Position numbers and translations under genes: made by a program. A stretch of DNA of 64,000 nt from Clavelina lepadiformis (lineage: Eukaryota; Chordata; Ascidiacea; Aplousobranchia; Clavelinidae): NCBI RefSeq assembly GCF_947623445.1, contig NC_135242.1:23808001-23872000 (forward strand), in the 5' to 3' direction. Shown here one piece after another: positions 29,174 through 41,701 of this stretch; position 1 is the stretch's first letter, and the number at the start of each line of letters is the position of its first letter. The notes under the pieces are model-generated. The model made no database searches. It had not been told where the DNA came from and was given only the letters and a program-made list of their open reading frames with translations.

Positions 29174-30150
29174 TACCGGTCCTGTTTGAGTAAGCAAAAG
29201 TTACAGTAGGCTTACTGGTTAGTAGCCTGGCACTCAGCCATCACAATTAGCAAAAACAAAGTGAACAAACAGATAAAATAGCCTACTGGTAAGGTATTTA
29301 TTTGGAGACGAGCGCATACATGAGTGACTGTATTGTATAAAATGATAATGATAAACTGTATTGTATAAATATGATGGAACAATGGCTGACATTAAGAAAT
29401 TAGCACTGTACAGGGCTTAATTTTCTTCATTATAAGAAACCTAAATATCGACAATTTAGGTGAAAAAACATTTATGTTTATTTGACGTTTCCGACATAAT
29501 GGGAGTTTCTTGTCCACTTAAATAACCTAGTAGGATTTCGCCGACAAAGAAGTTTAAGAAACACTGGTTTAACGTAAAAGTTGGAGAAAAAGAAACCACG
29601 GGTAATGAAAACAAATACGGGAGCAAATATTTTACCAGTAATTGGTTGTTGTATAAACATTTCGTAAAGTTCGCACCGGAAAGCCTCATATAAACATTAC
29701 TGTACGAGGAGCTCAGTCTTAATTAAATGGTAAGTTACAACTTTACAGTTATGCATGAGCCGATATAATAAATCATGATGATTATCACGATGCCAGAAAA
29801 TATTACTTTTCGTTGAATTGCGCCGTGTGTTCTGTTACTGACGCAAATATGGTTCATGTGGTTAAGTGAAAATTCAATCTTTCATCGTTATCGCCTGTGG
29901 TAGGAAAAATTCTCTCAAAAAACAAGCATCTTGTGACGTCAATGATCTTATTAAAATGTTTTCCGACAAAAAAATTATCTGTTTATCATCACTTTCTCAC
30001 GCTTCTTGACGTACAAGCTTTCTTAATACTTACGCTTCTTTTTAAACGCTTGAACTTTGATCGTGTTCGTGCAAAACATGTTTTTCTTCAAGAAAGTAAT
30101 TTCGTGGAAATTGTTTTGAATCTTTGGTACAAATTTTTCCAGGGAGTATG
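29174..30150. other. Intergenic, nothing recognised
   Basis: Spacer before the third ficolin-like gene. The end contains TGACGTCA at 30149-30156, a CRE-like site about 27 bases before the TATA box. Confidence 0.45.
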
Positions 30151-30175
30151 ACGTCATCGTAGAAGCGAAGTGGGC

Positions 30176-30184
30176 TATATAAAG
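30176..30184 (+). promoter_or_regulatory. TATA box of ficolin-like 3
   Basis: TATATAAAG lies 61 bases before the start codon, the same spacing as in the first gene. A TGACGTCA palindrome (30149) sits just upstream. Confidence 0.65.
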
Positions 30185-30244
30185 AGAATCGATTTGGTGG
30201 GATTTCATATCATCAACTTGAACGGAAGATCTTCATAGTCAACC

Positions 30245-32185
30245 ATGAGAGGAGTGACTTTTCTGTTATCATTGGCTTGTTACGTCATGATGACCTACTC
30301 GCAACAATGTCGTCAAGTCCTTACCACTGTCTGTGACGATGACGTCATCAACTCCAGCATGCAGAAAGGAGACAAAGGTGATGTCGGCAGATCAGGTAAA
30401 GCCGGAAGTCCAGGAGCAAAGGGGGATCCAGGAGCCAAAGGAGAGTCCGGAGGAGTCGGTGAGAAGGGGATGCAAGGAGAATCTTGCGCTCTGGGTTCGC
30501 TAGGGACCGACATAATCAGCAGACTGGCAAGTAAGTTGATGTGAGATGAAAAATATTTTGTTTGTTGTCAGTTTTTTCAAAAACTTTTCTTTCCAGAACT
30601 CGACGAGTTCCTCATTCCCCGGTCATGTGTTACGTCACTACGCGACGGTCCACAACGTTTGACGAGTGGTGTTGAAGTTTATTGCGAGGATGGATGGACG
30701 GTGAGTGAAAATCTTTTTTATCGATGTCGCGGTTAAAATACTGTTGCTCTCACGCACAATTTCTTGTACTATAATAGTTAGGGTGTCTTTGTTGTGTTGA
30801 ATGGCGGCATACCGTATTAACCGATAACACGTCACACCAGGCAATTACAACTTGAAACGACGACGATGACCCATCAAACGCACCCACCCTACTTCGCATT
30901 TGTCTATGAATTGAATGCTCTTAGTTGCGTATCCGCGAGTAGGTTACATGTATGATGCACTACGGTTGCAGACAAATGTTGTACACATGTACAAACCGAC
31001 ACAACTGGCCTTGCAGCCGAATCGTTGAGGCCTGTCCTTAACTTAGGCTACTAGTCTTTATGCTTGCCGTGATTTATTGTTTCTACACAATAACAACGAA
31101 AGCTTTCAAATTGAAATTTCTTCTCACATAGCATTAGATTTTAAGCTTTCATAATCCAACATGTCTTGAGTATGGCAAATGACATGATAGTTGTGTGATT
31201 CAATTGTATTCTATTGTATAAAATTTAGATAATAAATCGTATTACGATTGAACTAAAATACAACTGAAAATATGAGCGGATGATTAACAGATTTTTCAAA
31301 GAAGAATTGACGGAAGTGTTGATTTCGGACGACGATGGGACGACTACGCGAAAGGTTTTGGTCAGATTGATGGAGAATTTTGGCTTGGTAAGAGGAAGCT
31401 AGTTCAACTTAAACGCATTTTATTTTGATGTTTTTCGTTCTTATTATTCGTGCTTCATTACTTACAGGACTCGACAACATCCACAAGATGACGCGTGGAG
31501 GAAGATGCAGACTCAAAATAGAGCTGTGGGATTTCGATGGAAACCAACGTCACGCCGATTATAGGTCATAAGAAGATTGTTGCGACAGCAAAATAGCTAA
31601 ATTTTAATAACGCTTCAATTCTAATTCTTCCAAAGAAAAGTATAACTTTGTTAAGATAATTATAGCTGTCTGGATCTGGACCCTTTAAAGCAATTTGTTG
31701 TTTTTGCAGCTCGTTTTCAATCGATTCAGCTGAAGATTTATATCGGCTTCGTGTTTCCGGATATAGCGGAACTACAGGAGAAAGTTTAACGTGGCATGAT
31801 GGTCGCCCGTTCTCGACAGAAGATAACGATAACGATTCTGTTGAGTAAGTCGCTTTCAGTTCAGGAAAAATATTTCCAACTTATTAAATGTAGGCTAAAT
31901 CGTAAAAATATTTTCAACAAATTTTAATTTTTACTATAGTAAGGAGTTATCATTGGTAGAAGTTACTATTATGCATTGTTGTATGTAACAAACAGCGCTT
32001 ACAACTGCGCAACCAACTATGGAGGAAGTCAAGGATGGTGGTTTGGTTCCGGTTGTTTCCAGTCAGCGCTCAATGGAGTCTGGATGCGTCAACCAAGTGG
32101 AGGTTCTCATGGAATTATTTGGTTGCACTGGAAGGGATACGGTGAACCTCTCAAAGAAACTAAAATGAAACTTCGTTGCGACTGA
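30245..32185 (+). CDS. Ficolin-like protein 3 (longest collagen stalk)
   Basis: Third paralogue of the family at 2112 and 8615. Exons 30245-30530, 30597-30700, 31291-31387, 31468-31564, 31710-31844 and 31996-32185 give 302 codons. Its signal peptide ([19 protein letters not shown]) is followed by [14 protein letters not shown] and an unbroken run of 13 Gly-X-Y triplets ([20 protein letters not shown] and on), so this is the most collagen-competent member. The linker is short, without the Thr run of the others. The fibrinogen domain holds [24 protein letters not shown], the acidic EDNDND, then [18 protein letters not shown] and ends MKLRCD. Intron phases equal those of the paralogues, while upstream DNA is only similar close to the promoter, so the split from the other two is older. 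Confidence 0.88.
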
Positions 32186-35158
32186 ATGAAATCCACGAGT
32201 TTATTTTAACTAATCAAGCTTCATTATCACAGCAAAAAAACATTAATATGCATTTAAACCGGCTAAGCAGGATGTTCTGATTAAATTTTAGACCTATATT
32301 ACGACAAGTTACGTCATATTCTATGTTTTACTCACGTTCAATTGTACGTACAACATGTTTATTTTTGCGATGCGCTTGAACATAAACCGAGAAATAGAAA
32401 GCTGTAATGACGTCATGAGCATTGTTTTATAACAAACAACAGATCAGCATGTACATTGTACAATATACGAGTCAGTCACATGATCACAAACATATAGTTT
32501 GTCTTCACTGGAGTCTAAAGTGAATGTTGGAATGGAGTGAACAAACCTATGTTGGAATGAACAAGTTGAATGAATGAGTAAAGTGACTTGGAATCATTGA
32601 TATAAAGATCAAACAACTGACAAGGCAAAATATGACAAAATTTTGGTAACTCATTTATAGCGCATAATAATCACACTTTTGTTTGACTTTGCACTTTGTT
32701 AGGCATTTAACTTGCTTGGTTCAGCAGAGGAAACCAAGAGTTTTCTGCATGGGACTGGTCAAGAACAATTACACCCAAGTTATTTATCGATCTTTCTGAA
32801 CACATTTCATCCAATGTCGGGGTTAATATTTTTCCAAGAGAAGCCGAACAAGCTCACTCCTGGTCCCCATAACTAGTTAGTTTGGGTTTGCGCTGTGTCG
32901 TTGTGTAAGAAACCTAAATAAGGCCTAAAAGTTGAATAAATGAACCAAAGTTATCTTTTGATGTCACCTTTTCCTAATTGTTCTTTGCTTTCTACATGAA
33001 GTTTCTAGCACTCTGCGCGCATGCACATTCGTGCAAATAAAGTGAAATTACGAAGCAAATGTGGTAGAATGTGAGTATACATTCGGTACTTAATCTGACC
33101 CGAACTTCTTTCAAATTTTAGCCCGAACCCAAACCCGATCAGAAAAGACCGGCCCGACTTAAAATTCTGTCAAAGTCAAAGTGATGACAAAGAAAATATA
33201 ACAACTCATTGTTAGCGCAAGGAAGACAATACGTCATGTAAATGATAAAAAACTTTCTTTGAGCCGCGACTGCGAATCTCTTGTGTACTTATTTCTTTGA
33301 ACAGGCGACGACATGTATCAACACACAAACTGCTGTAGTTACTTGGTTTAAGTAGCGAAAGAGCGCGTTATGGACATTATGGTTATAACTCAGTGTTCTG
33401 TGAATTGAAGCACAGTCTACTTGGACTTAGCTTACAGTCATCATAGGCTTTTAAAACACATCGTTTCATTTCTGACCCCAAAATTGAAATTGCAAAATTG
33501 AGCAGTGAAGTGAGAACTGAGCATTTACGCGGTCCGGGGCAAGTCTTAACAGTTTTTTAAAAGATTGTGTTTGTAAGAAAACCGTTTGACCAAATCAAAC
33601 GAAGTCAGTTGTTTTTAGAAGAGTTGTTCATTCTGTCATTAATTATAGCAGTAACTGAAATCATTCTATTTGTAAATTATTACGATCTACTGCGGCGACA
33701 CGGTAAGTAGTAACAGCTACGACACGGGGGTAATTTTAAACATTGTTAACAAAACCAGCAAACACACGATTTAGACAAGTTCATTGGTCTCAGGCAATTT
33801 TTAAAACAAAACTCCAACAATAAAATATTTAAAAAAAGTGCGATGCATGTAACAAGTATATAATTTGTTAATTGGTCCATTCTATTAAGATTTGAGACTC
33901 AATTATGACGTATGTAAAAAAAAGCATGTTTCTGTGCGCCATTATATTAGCCCAGTTGACTGATTGAGCCAAGACTGGCTCTAGCCTTCAAGCGAGAAAA
34001 AAATAATTTGAGTTTACCGTGTACTCCACAGGCACCCGACCCTTATAGGCCTACTACAAATATCTCCATGTGAAGAAGTGTAAGACGAAGAAATAATTAC
34101 ATAAACAAAGCCACTAAAAGTTGAATATACAATATTGTAAAAGAACACGCAGATAGGAATACAAAAAACGGATTTTTGCGACATGTGTTGCTTGCGGTTT
34201 ATGAAGTTAACTAATGGGTTTAGTCGCGTTTGCTTGTGAACTGTCTGACGATATATTGTAAACTGCATGGGTAACACGGGAACACGCGCAAATGACAACG
34301 CAATTTGCTTCTGCAACAATCACAAATAAATGTGATTGGTTGTTCAGTTGTTCATCAGATAGGTACAGTGTGCAAAAAACTAGAAAATCTTTGTAAAAAT
34401 CCAATTTCAAATGATCCAAATTAATTTTGTCATGTTTTTCGAATGAAAAAAAGCGGTTTTCTTCTGAAACGTTTTGATTGACAGCGGCAGTTCATTTCCT
34501 TGTTTTTCAAACACGAAAAGAGCTTAAGCATACATAGCAAATTTGCAACTTAACCACTTCTTTATCACATGCCGTTATAACGTTGAAGTCACTCGCGTTT
34601 TCCAACGTAAAAGAAGATTAGGCTGACGTCATACCGAACGCTGCCTTTTTCTGTGTAAAATGAATCTGAGCCAGAGGTTCCGTCAACGTTAATTAAGCTA
34701 CAACTATAATGTGCGCCTGTGTCTAGTGGCTAGGAGATTTTTTGAAGGTTTATTTCGAATTCAATACTTGGTTTGTGGAGTTGTGTTGCAGTAACAAGCA
34801 GGAAATGCGTTGGACAAGGTAGATGTGACAATAAATCGATTTGAGAATTGTAAGAAAAGACAAACTAAGTTTACATTAAAGACAGAGAAGGGACAATTAA
34901 TATGAAAGTACCAGAAACGATTTGCAAAAAAAACTTACTGCATGTACAGTATGCAAAAAACTTAATCTTTTCTAAATAATCATTTTGATAAAATTATAGT
35001 TAATCAATTTGTTTTAATTCAAGCGACTTTCTTAAGTTTAATTTCTTAAAAGAAATAACCTTTGCACGTTTTGTAATATAATCACATACTTTTGTTTCTG
35101 AACTCTAGAATTTTATTTAAAAATAAGATTATCGTTCAGATAAATCAAAACCTAAACA
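32186..35158. other. Intergenic, nothing recognised
   Basis: About 3 kb of AT-rich spacer between ficolin-like 3 and the Toll-like receptor. No coding motif, RNA gene or bounded repeat was seen on either strand. Confidence 0.45.
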
Positions 35159-38100
35159 ATGGGCTGGTGGCTCAAATTGATGTTGTGGACTTGTGGTGCT
35201 GGTTCTATTCTTACGGATCTTCAAGAAATCCTTTAAACCCTTGTGATGAAGCAAGAATGTCCAATGGATTAAGTATTTGTCCAAGTGATATGCCTCTATA
35301 TTGGTATGATAAAATGGCGCCTTGGCTCGATCGCAATTTAGTCTATGTTGACTGCAGGCGCAGAGGATTAACCGAAGCTCCTCAAACTTTGGCAACAAAT
35401 GTAGAATCGCTCTACCTGCGTCACAATAATATATGCCGGATCAAAGTGAGGGACATCATTTTTTATGTCTTCAAACCTCTGGCTTCAAACCTTGCACTGA
35501 TCTGTACATTGAGCCTGGTGCGCTGCAACATCTTGTTCATTTGAAACTGTTGGAATTGACAAATAACTTTCTTCGTGAGTTTCCACAACGATTACCACCA
35601 AGTATAAGATGGCTACCGATAGATCGCACTTTGTTAGGTGATGTAACTGCACAACTGAGAGCCTTACCTAACTTAAATATTTTAGATGCTGGAGGTAATT
35701 GTAACCTTTATGAAGTGCCGAATGTTTGTCCAAGAAACTTCACTATAGCACAACCACTATCTCCTCATCTAATAAATCTCGCTTTAGCCTTTAATAACTG
35801 GACACAGATCCCACGACACTTACTCGCTAATGAATTGAAATCGTTCTTTTTTGATGTAAATCCTGTAACTCATTTAAAGAAAAACGATTTTATGAATGCA
35901 ACAAGCTTAGAACTATTGTCCATGAGACGCATGTCTATTTATTCATTTACTATAGAGAAAGGTGTGTTTGATCCACTTACGAATCTCAAAAGTCTTACGC
36001 TTTTTGGCAACCAACTTCAGTACTTACCAAATGGAGTATTTCAAAACAACATGAATCTTGAAAACCTGGATCTTTCCTGGAATTCTTTACAACGATCAAT
36101 TTTTGAAGCAACATTTCTACTCAATTTACGTAAACTACGACATCTTGACTTATCGTTCAACGGAATCGTCCAAAGCCTTGTGTCAACCAAATTACTTCGC
36201 TTGGGGCAAGCTTTTGCTTCTTTGTTTTCACTTGAAACAATATTCTTTGGAGATACTTTTTTCGAACAGGGTTTCACCAGAATGTCCGTGCAATTCCACG
36301 AAATTGACAATCAATCATTTGCTAATTTATCAAACTTAACTCATTTATCTACAATCGATATTTCCTACTGCAATGTTCATCACATTTATTCCGATGCATG
36401 GTCTGGATTGCGTCATTTAAAATCCATCCGAGCCTCAAACAACGTCTTAACCTTTACTACGAAAACTTTTAGCAAAGAAACACTTGTAGCCTTTCAAGGA
36501 AAAATGCCCAAAGATCAGATTGCGTTTCCTCATCGTGCCGTATTTGATACGAATATAAGCCAACCTTCCGATAATGCATATCATGAATGCGACAAGAGCG
36601 GTTTACTTGATTACTCCAGAAACCAAATAGCATATATTTCTGTAAGCAAAAAACATTTATTACCAACGGCAACAATGCTGGATTTATCATACAATCAAAT
36701 AAAAGAGATAAGATCAGGTGATCTGAAACATATGACATATTTATGCTGGATCGACATTTCCTACAATCCTATTCAAAACATTGATCCTTTCACTTTCAGC
36801 AGCTTGTCCAGTATAATGGTATTTCGTTTTATTGCCGAGCAATCATCCGTTTATTTAGATTTTACTTTTTTGTGTCATTTCAGTCCCTTAGCCAGGTTGT
36901 CTTTAAAGTGGAAACTTACCAACGATGATCTTGATTATGTTTTACTGGATTGGAATGACCAATACAAATTCGAGATGGGATCAATGCTTGAACTTGATGC
37001 GTCACACAATTTGTTGACGACGAAGTCGTTATCGAACGAAAACAGGTTCCTACATTTTATGCCCAACCTTGTAGCTCTTGTGCTCAGCCACTCCAGTCTA
37101 GTAGGTGGAGATAACTATAATTGGTTTCGCGGTTTAAATCATCTTGAATACTTGGATTTGACTCATAATAAATTGACTAACTTTCCTTTTACGTCCTTGA
37201 AAAGTACAACGAACCTTGTCCAAATAGTTTTAGATTACAATGAAATTGTTGAACTGAAGGGTAATTTGTCATTTCTCGTTTATTTGAGACAGTTTAAAAT
37301 TGCTCATAACCAGATTAGATACATTCAGCCAGGATTCTTTTCGCATGTACAACTTGTGGTTCTCGATCTCAGTCACAACTATATATTTCGACTGGATGCA
37401 AGTATTTTCGGCGAAGATATGTTGAATTCACTTCTGTATTTGGATATAAGAGGAAACGAATTTGATTGTTTCTGTCATGAGTGGCAGAAATTTTATCGTT
37501 GGTATATTTCTGATGCAAGTGACAACACCGAACTTCCTGGCTTTTATCCAGAATGCCCTTTTGACATTGATTATTATGGCGGGTGTGTAGCGTCCCATTC
37601 CCCGCTGAATTTGCGTGGTCGCCCGGTGTCTCGCTATGGTTTCAATAATTCGTGTGACTTGCAGACGCATGCTAAATATACAATCGTGTTTACAATAATT
37701 TTCATATTATTCACGTTATGCGGCAGTATTGGTTATAGCAAACGACTCAAGAGATTTATATTTCGAAAAGTCAATGAATATTTCAGAGTTCAAGCATTGA
37801 AGCCAAGCGATCGCGTTTCTTCAAGTTATTCTACAAACGAAGGCAAGAAAGCTTTTGTATTCTTTGACCACAGCAATGATGAACTGGGTGATTGGGTTGA
37901 TGATAAACTGGTACCTGGAATGATTAACGGGAACCCTTCCATTGAACTTCTCTTAGCTGGTCGTGAATTACCAAGCTGCTCCACATTCAGAAATTCTCTT
38001 ATACCAACGGTTATTCAGCAAATAGAAGAAGAAATGAGACGTGAACTTGCACGTTTGTCAAATGTTTACTTGACAATTGATCTCTGGACTAACCGCAACA

Positions 38101-39056
38101 TGACAAGTTTCTTGGGCATCACTATGCATTTTTTTGATGCAGAATGGAAGCTACGCAGCTTTGTCCTGGCAGTGGACTCATTTTTAGGGCGACATACAGC
38201 TGAAAACATTGCTGAGGCTTATGACAACGTAATAGAAAAGTTTAGACTTACAACAAAAGTAAAAAAGGTTGTGTCAGACAATGCTTACTCCATGATAAAA
38301 GCATTTCGGGTTTCCCTTCCAGAGTTCACACTGCATAAAACTGGTGAAGAAATCAATGAGGATAATGAGAAACAGTTGACTCCTGATCCTGAACAAGAGA
38401 TGATCGAGGAGGGTGCTGATTTACATGCTCTTCTCACTTACTTACCAGAAAGAATAAGCTGTTTTGCTCATACACAACAACTTTGTATTAAGGATTGTCT
38501 GCAAAATTCGGAGTTTGCAAAGTCTTACGTTGGGAAGCAGCTGGGAAAGGTGGCCAAAATTGTAAATTCAGTAAGAAAATCTGTAAATGCTACCTCTTAT
38601 TTGCAACGTAAAAAAATAACGTTAAGAGCACAGAATGTGACAAGATGGAATTCGCAGCTTGTTATGTTGCAAAATGTCTTAAAGGATCACGAAGAAGTTA
38701 ACGCGGCTCTCACCTTGATCCAGTCACGGGAAAAAATAACAAATCAAGATTATTTGGCATTGAGTGAGCTCGTGAGTGTGCTACTGCCTTTCAAGGAAGC
38801 AATGCAGCAAGTTGAAGGAGAAAATATTGTAACATCTTCTTTCATTTGTCCGGTAGTGCTTGGCTTACTGAAAGCAATGGAACAACTAAAAAACTCAAAT
38901 CTCCACTATTGCCAGAAATTGGCAGCTAATCTTAAAGACTCTGTTTCTAAAAGGTTGTTGCCATATATAAATTCTCCGGACAACAGACTTGCATCTCTTC
39001 TTGATCCACGATTTAAAAACAGCTGTCCAAGTTCGGCAAACTACAAAAAGTCGTAA
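35159..39056 (+). CDS. Toll-like receptor fused in frame to hAT transposase
   Basis: Cell-surface or endosomal innate receptor with a replaced signalling end. Exon 2 (35514-39056, 1181 codons including stop) has no stop until its end. Order: N-terminal Cys cap (NPCDEARMSN, VDCRRRGLTEAPQTL), many leucine-rich repeats (LKSLTLFGNQLQYLPNGVF, LRHLDLSFNG, LEYLDLTHNKLTNFP), a C-terminal Cys cap (FDCFCHEWQKF), membrane helix (YTIVFTIIFILFTLCGSIGY, about 37677-37739), then a TIR domain from about 37842: KAFVFFDHSNDELGDWVDDK and LLLAGRELPSCSTF are boxes 1 and 2. After SLIPT near 38009 the TIR stops and hAT transposase follows. A 68-bp intron (35446-35513) joins NNICRIK to PGALQHLVHL. The signal-peptide ATG (35159, MGWWLKLMLWTCGAGSILTD) is one frame off the following exon, an error or a real lesion. 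Signalling through the half TIR is doubtful. Confidence 0.75.
35446..35513 (+). other. 68-bp mini-intron in the Toll-like receptor
   Basis: AAA|GTGAGG at the left and ACATTGAG|CCT at the right give a phase-0 GT-AG intron. Splicing it joins the two open frames into a standard leucine-rich repeat (NNICRIKPGALQHLVHLKLL), which explains the apparent frame change without a mutation. Confidence 0.65.
38010..39056 (+). mobile_element. hAT transposase segment (ZBED type), core only
   Basis: About 348 codons without a stop. It contains VYLTIDLWTNRNMTSFLGIT, HTAENIAEAYDNV, KKVVSDNAYSMIKAF, ISCFAHTQQLCIKDC, NVTRWNSQLVML and LASLLDPRFKNS in the order found in hAT transposases, covering the first two catalytic Asp regions and the insertion domain. 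The BED finger at the N-terminus and the C-terminal dimerisation region with the last catalytic residue are missing. No terminal inverted repeat is seen at either end of the segment. Confidence 0.85.
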
Positions 39057-39071
39057 ACATACTTTGCTTTA

Positions 39072-39077
39072 AATAAA
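39072..39077 (+). terminator. Poly(A) signal candidate of the fusion gene
   Basis: AATAAA 16 bases after the fusion stop codon. Confidence 0.45.
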
Positions 39078-40067
39078 AAGCTGTTTTATTGAGTTGAAAA
39101 GCAAATTGTCTTTAAAAAAAACAACACACGTGGTTACATAAGACCAAATGCAAACGCTAAATACAACTTTGTGTAGATGCAGTTCCTTTAGGTCAAGTAA
39201 TCTTAACCACATCGCCATTCCTATTTTAAACTTGTCTCACATACTTGGTAAATTTCTTCCCAACGTTGAATAGCAAAAGAGAATCACTTTGACTCGACCT
39301 CTGTTTAGTAAAACGGAAGAAAAGTTTCATGAAATTGCAACTGAGCAATAGTCGATGAATTCTCAGCAAGAAACAAACTTGTCACTGTAATTAGCGTAGT
39401 AGACGTTTTAAACTACAGTATAATGTTGTTTAATGATGACATTGGTTATGTAGCACTGGTAATGTCGATATTTTATATCTGTTCTGTATCCACGGCAGCC
39501 CCCGGCTAATGCTGTTAGTTTTGGCCCATCCACAGTATTAAGCATGTCCATGTTGTTATGTAGGTCTATACCTACAAACATTTTAAGCTTTGATCGGTTT
39601 TAATTCGTTTTTTTTTTTCTATGTTTAAATACACCTGGTTCTTCCTGGTTTGGGCGGATAAGTTAAACCAAGGGGTCGTGACGTAATTCTCTGTGTTTTT
39701 GTTTCCAATGTTTATGCATCAAAGCACACTTGGGAGTTAAATTTGGAAAACGTCAAGTTAACCTTTGACCTTCCAAGTCTATAAAACGCGGTGTCAAGGC
39801 AAACAAAGTGACACAATAACGTTATTGCGTTACAGGAAAGGACTTTGTGAATAATTTCGAAAGAACGACTCCAAAATTATGTATTGTATTACATGAAGAC
39901 GGGCTTATCTTACCGTACATCATTGCATGCAGCTTTAAGCGATGCTGATTATAGCTTCATTATGCTAACAGGATTCAAAAGGCCATTGTTTTATTCGTAT
40001 GAAGTATTCCAGAAACGGTACTTATTCAAAGTGTTAGGAAGTGACGGTGGCAGTTTGCCTTTCATTT
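39078..40067. other. Intergenic, no TIR remainder seen
   Basis: I searched here for the second half of the TIR domain (the box 3 FW region) and did not find it. The stretch 39885-39975 resembles 41160-41230 plus 41700-41725 (TTACCGTACA, then GATGATnATAGCTTC, then ATTATGCTA), so a short non-coding duplication is present. Confidence 0.4.
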
Positions 40068-40075
40068 GTATAGAC

Positions 40076-40570
40076 CAGGGGTGGGCAAACTTTTTGTACT
40101 GAGGGCCGCATTAGAAAAAATGTTGCAGCCGGCGGGCCGCACACTCTCATTACAAAGTAGGAAAATTTACCCGGTGTGTAAATAAACGCATATTCATATT
40201 AAACACAATTTTTGCATTTCACACTCAGTTACGTTTAAACTTTAAAGCTACGCAATCTTCATCACAAAGGCCTACGGTAGCCGCTACCGTATTTGTATTT
40301 TATGATCAAACAATTGAATCAAACAATGCGTGAGAAGTGTACGGCTAGTTGCTGAAAGCATGTTGCAATACATGCGCGACTGGCGTGTGTGTGTTTACGC
40401 ACTGAAAGTGAAGAGAAAAACTCACTCGTAAAGGGAATAATATTTTGTCATGTAACCTGTTTAATTAAAACAATAAGTGATGAGTAGGAGTTTCTGCAAG
40501 TGCCGGCGGGCCGCAAAAAATGGGACCGCGGGCCGCATGCGGCCCGCGGGCCGTAGTTTGCCCACCCCTG
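40076..40570. mobile_element. hAT MITE with perfect 8-bp TSD
   Basis: Starts CAGGGGTGGGCAAACT and ends AGTTTGCCCACCCCTG, perfect 16-base inverted repeats. GTATAGAC flanks both sides (40068-40075, 40571-40578). Subterminal GGGCCGC repeats occur at both ends. Non-coding. Confidence 0.92.
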
Positions 40571-41236
40571 GTATAGACCTATTTTACATGCTGTTCAATG
40601 CGGGTAGTGGCCATATTGAAAATTATGAAAATTTTAATTTACTGAGTTACCATTATATCATGTTTTCTATAACGCTGTTACACAAAATTGCGTTTTTAAT
40701 AATGTGCATTGTAATATAGGGTAAGTGTTTTGATGTCGGTAGTGTAGTCATTTTGTATTTTGGCGCCACTGTAAATCCTTGGCCTAAAACTCTGACATTT
40801 TTCGGTTTGCGTGACGAAAATCAAAATTACAACGGTAGGCTGCTCCAGGCCAATCTTTTACCACTTGCCAAATTGCTTTGTTTTGAACTGTTTCTTTTAG
40901 ATTATTATTTCACGACGTTCAAATTCACACGAAAAATAAACTTTAAACGTGTGAACCTCATTACGTTTAAATATAAGGAAACTTGGGGCGAGCTAAAACG
41001 TTCCTTTCCACAACTTTTAAATTTCTGAAATCAAGTGTTTCGAATTTGTTACAAAATTGTAACTATCAAGCAATAATGTTGTCATTAGGAAGGTTGTAGC
41101 CTTATAAGCATGTTGTTTCAATAATATTGTTAAAGTTACGTTTTGTGTTCTCCATAGAAAACGACTTTATCACATAAAGGCGGATTTGTTTTACCGTACA
41201 ACGCGGCTCGTTTGATGATGACAATAGCTTCTAATC

Positions 41237-41693
41237 CAGTGGTTCTCAACCTTCTGATCTTGGCGGACCCCTTTTGCTGCTGTCAAAGCAGTGGCGGACC
41301 CCTGAAGTTTAAGCAAACTAAGGGTTCTGAGACTGCACTTAAATGTTTCTTTGCTTAGTTTTACTTAATAGTCTTGGTGCACAACTGCGCTATTCATTCA
41401 AAATAACATCAAACTATGCGGATATTTTTACTTAAAATCACTGTATCCAGCTGTCTTCTCGTATAATCCGCAATGTAGTGCATCACAATAGGCCTTCCCT
41501 GCGGGTGATAAATCTCACCCATCACAATAGGCAATTAAGAAAATCTTCAAGCTTATTTCAAAAAGCAATGATAAACAGCAAAAATTTTTTTAAAACTCGT
41601 ACTTTATGTTGCAAATTTCGAAGTTCTCACGGACCAACTGAAAACGTTTCGCGGACCCCCAGGGGTCCGCGGACCACCGGTTGAGAACCACTG
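41237..41693. mobile_element. hAT MITE with perfect 8-bp TSD
   Basis: Starts CAGTGGTTCTCAACC and ends GGTTGAGAACCACTG. TTCTAATC flanks both sides (41229-41236, 41694-41701). The termini differ by one base from those of the MITE in dyskerin intron 7, so the two belong to related families. GCGGACC strings repeat near both ends. Confidence 0.92.
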
Positions 41694-41701
41694 TTCTAAT
41701 C

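Noticed and set aside
35433-35513. Translation start at 35433 for the receptor (MPDQSEGHH...).
   Set aside because: This ATG lies out of frame inside exon 1 and continues through the proposed intron; splicing 35445 to 35514 gives a standard leucine-rich repeat instead.
35400-35530. A frameshift mutation in the receptor between its two overlapping open frames.
   Set aside because: A phase-0 GT-AG intron of 68 bases explains the frame change without loss of sequence.
39884-40102. Peptide LSDADYSFIMLTGFKRPLF considered as the missing second half of the TIR domain.
   Set aside because: The resemblance is limited to a few hydrophobic positions, box 3 is absent, and the region matches a non-coding repeat at 41160-41725.
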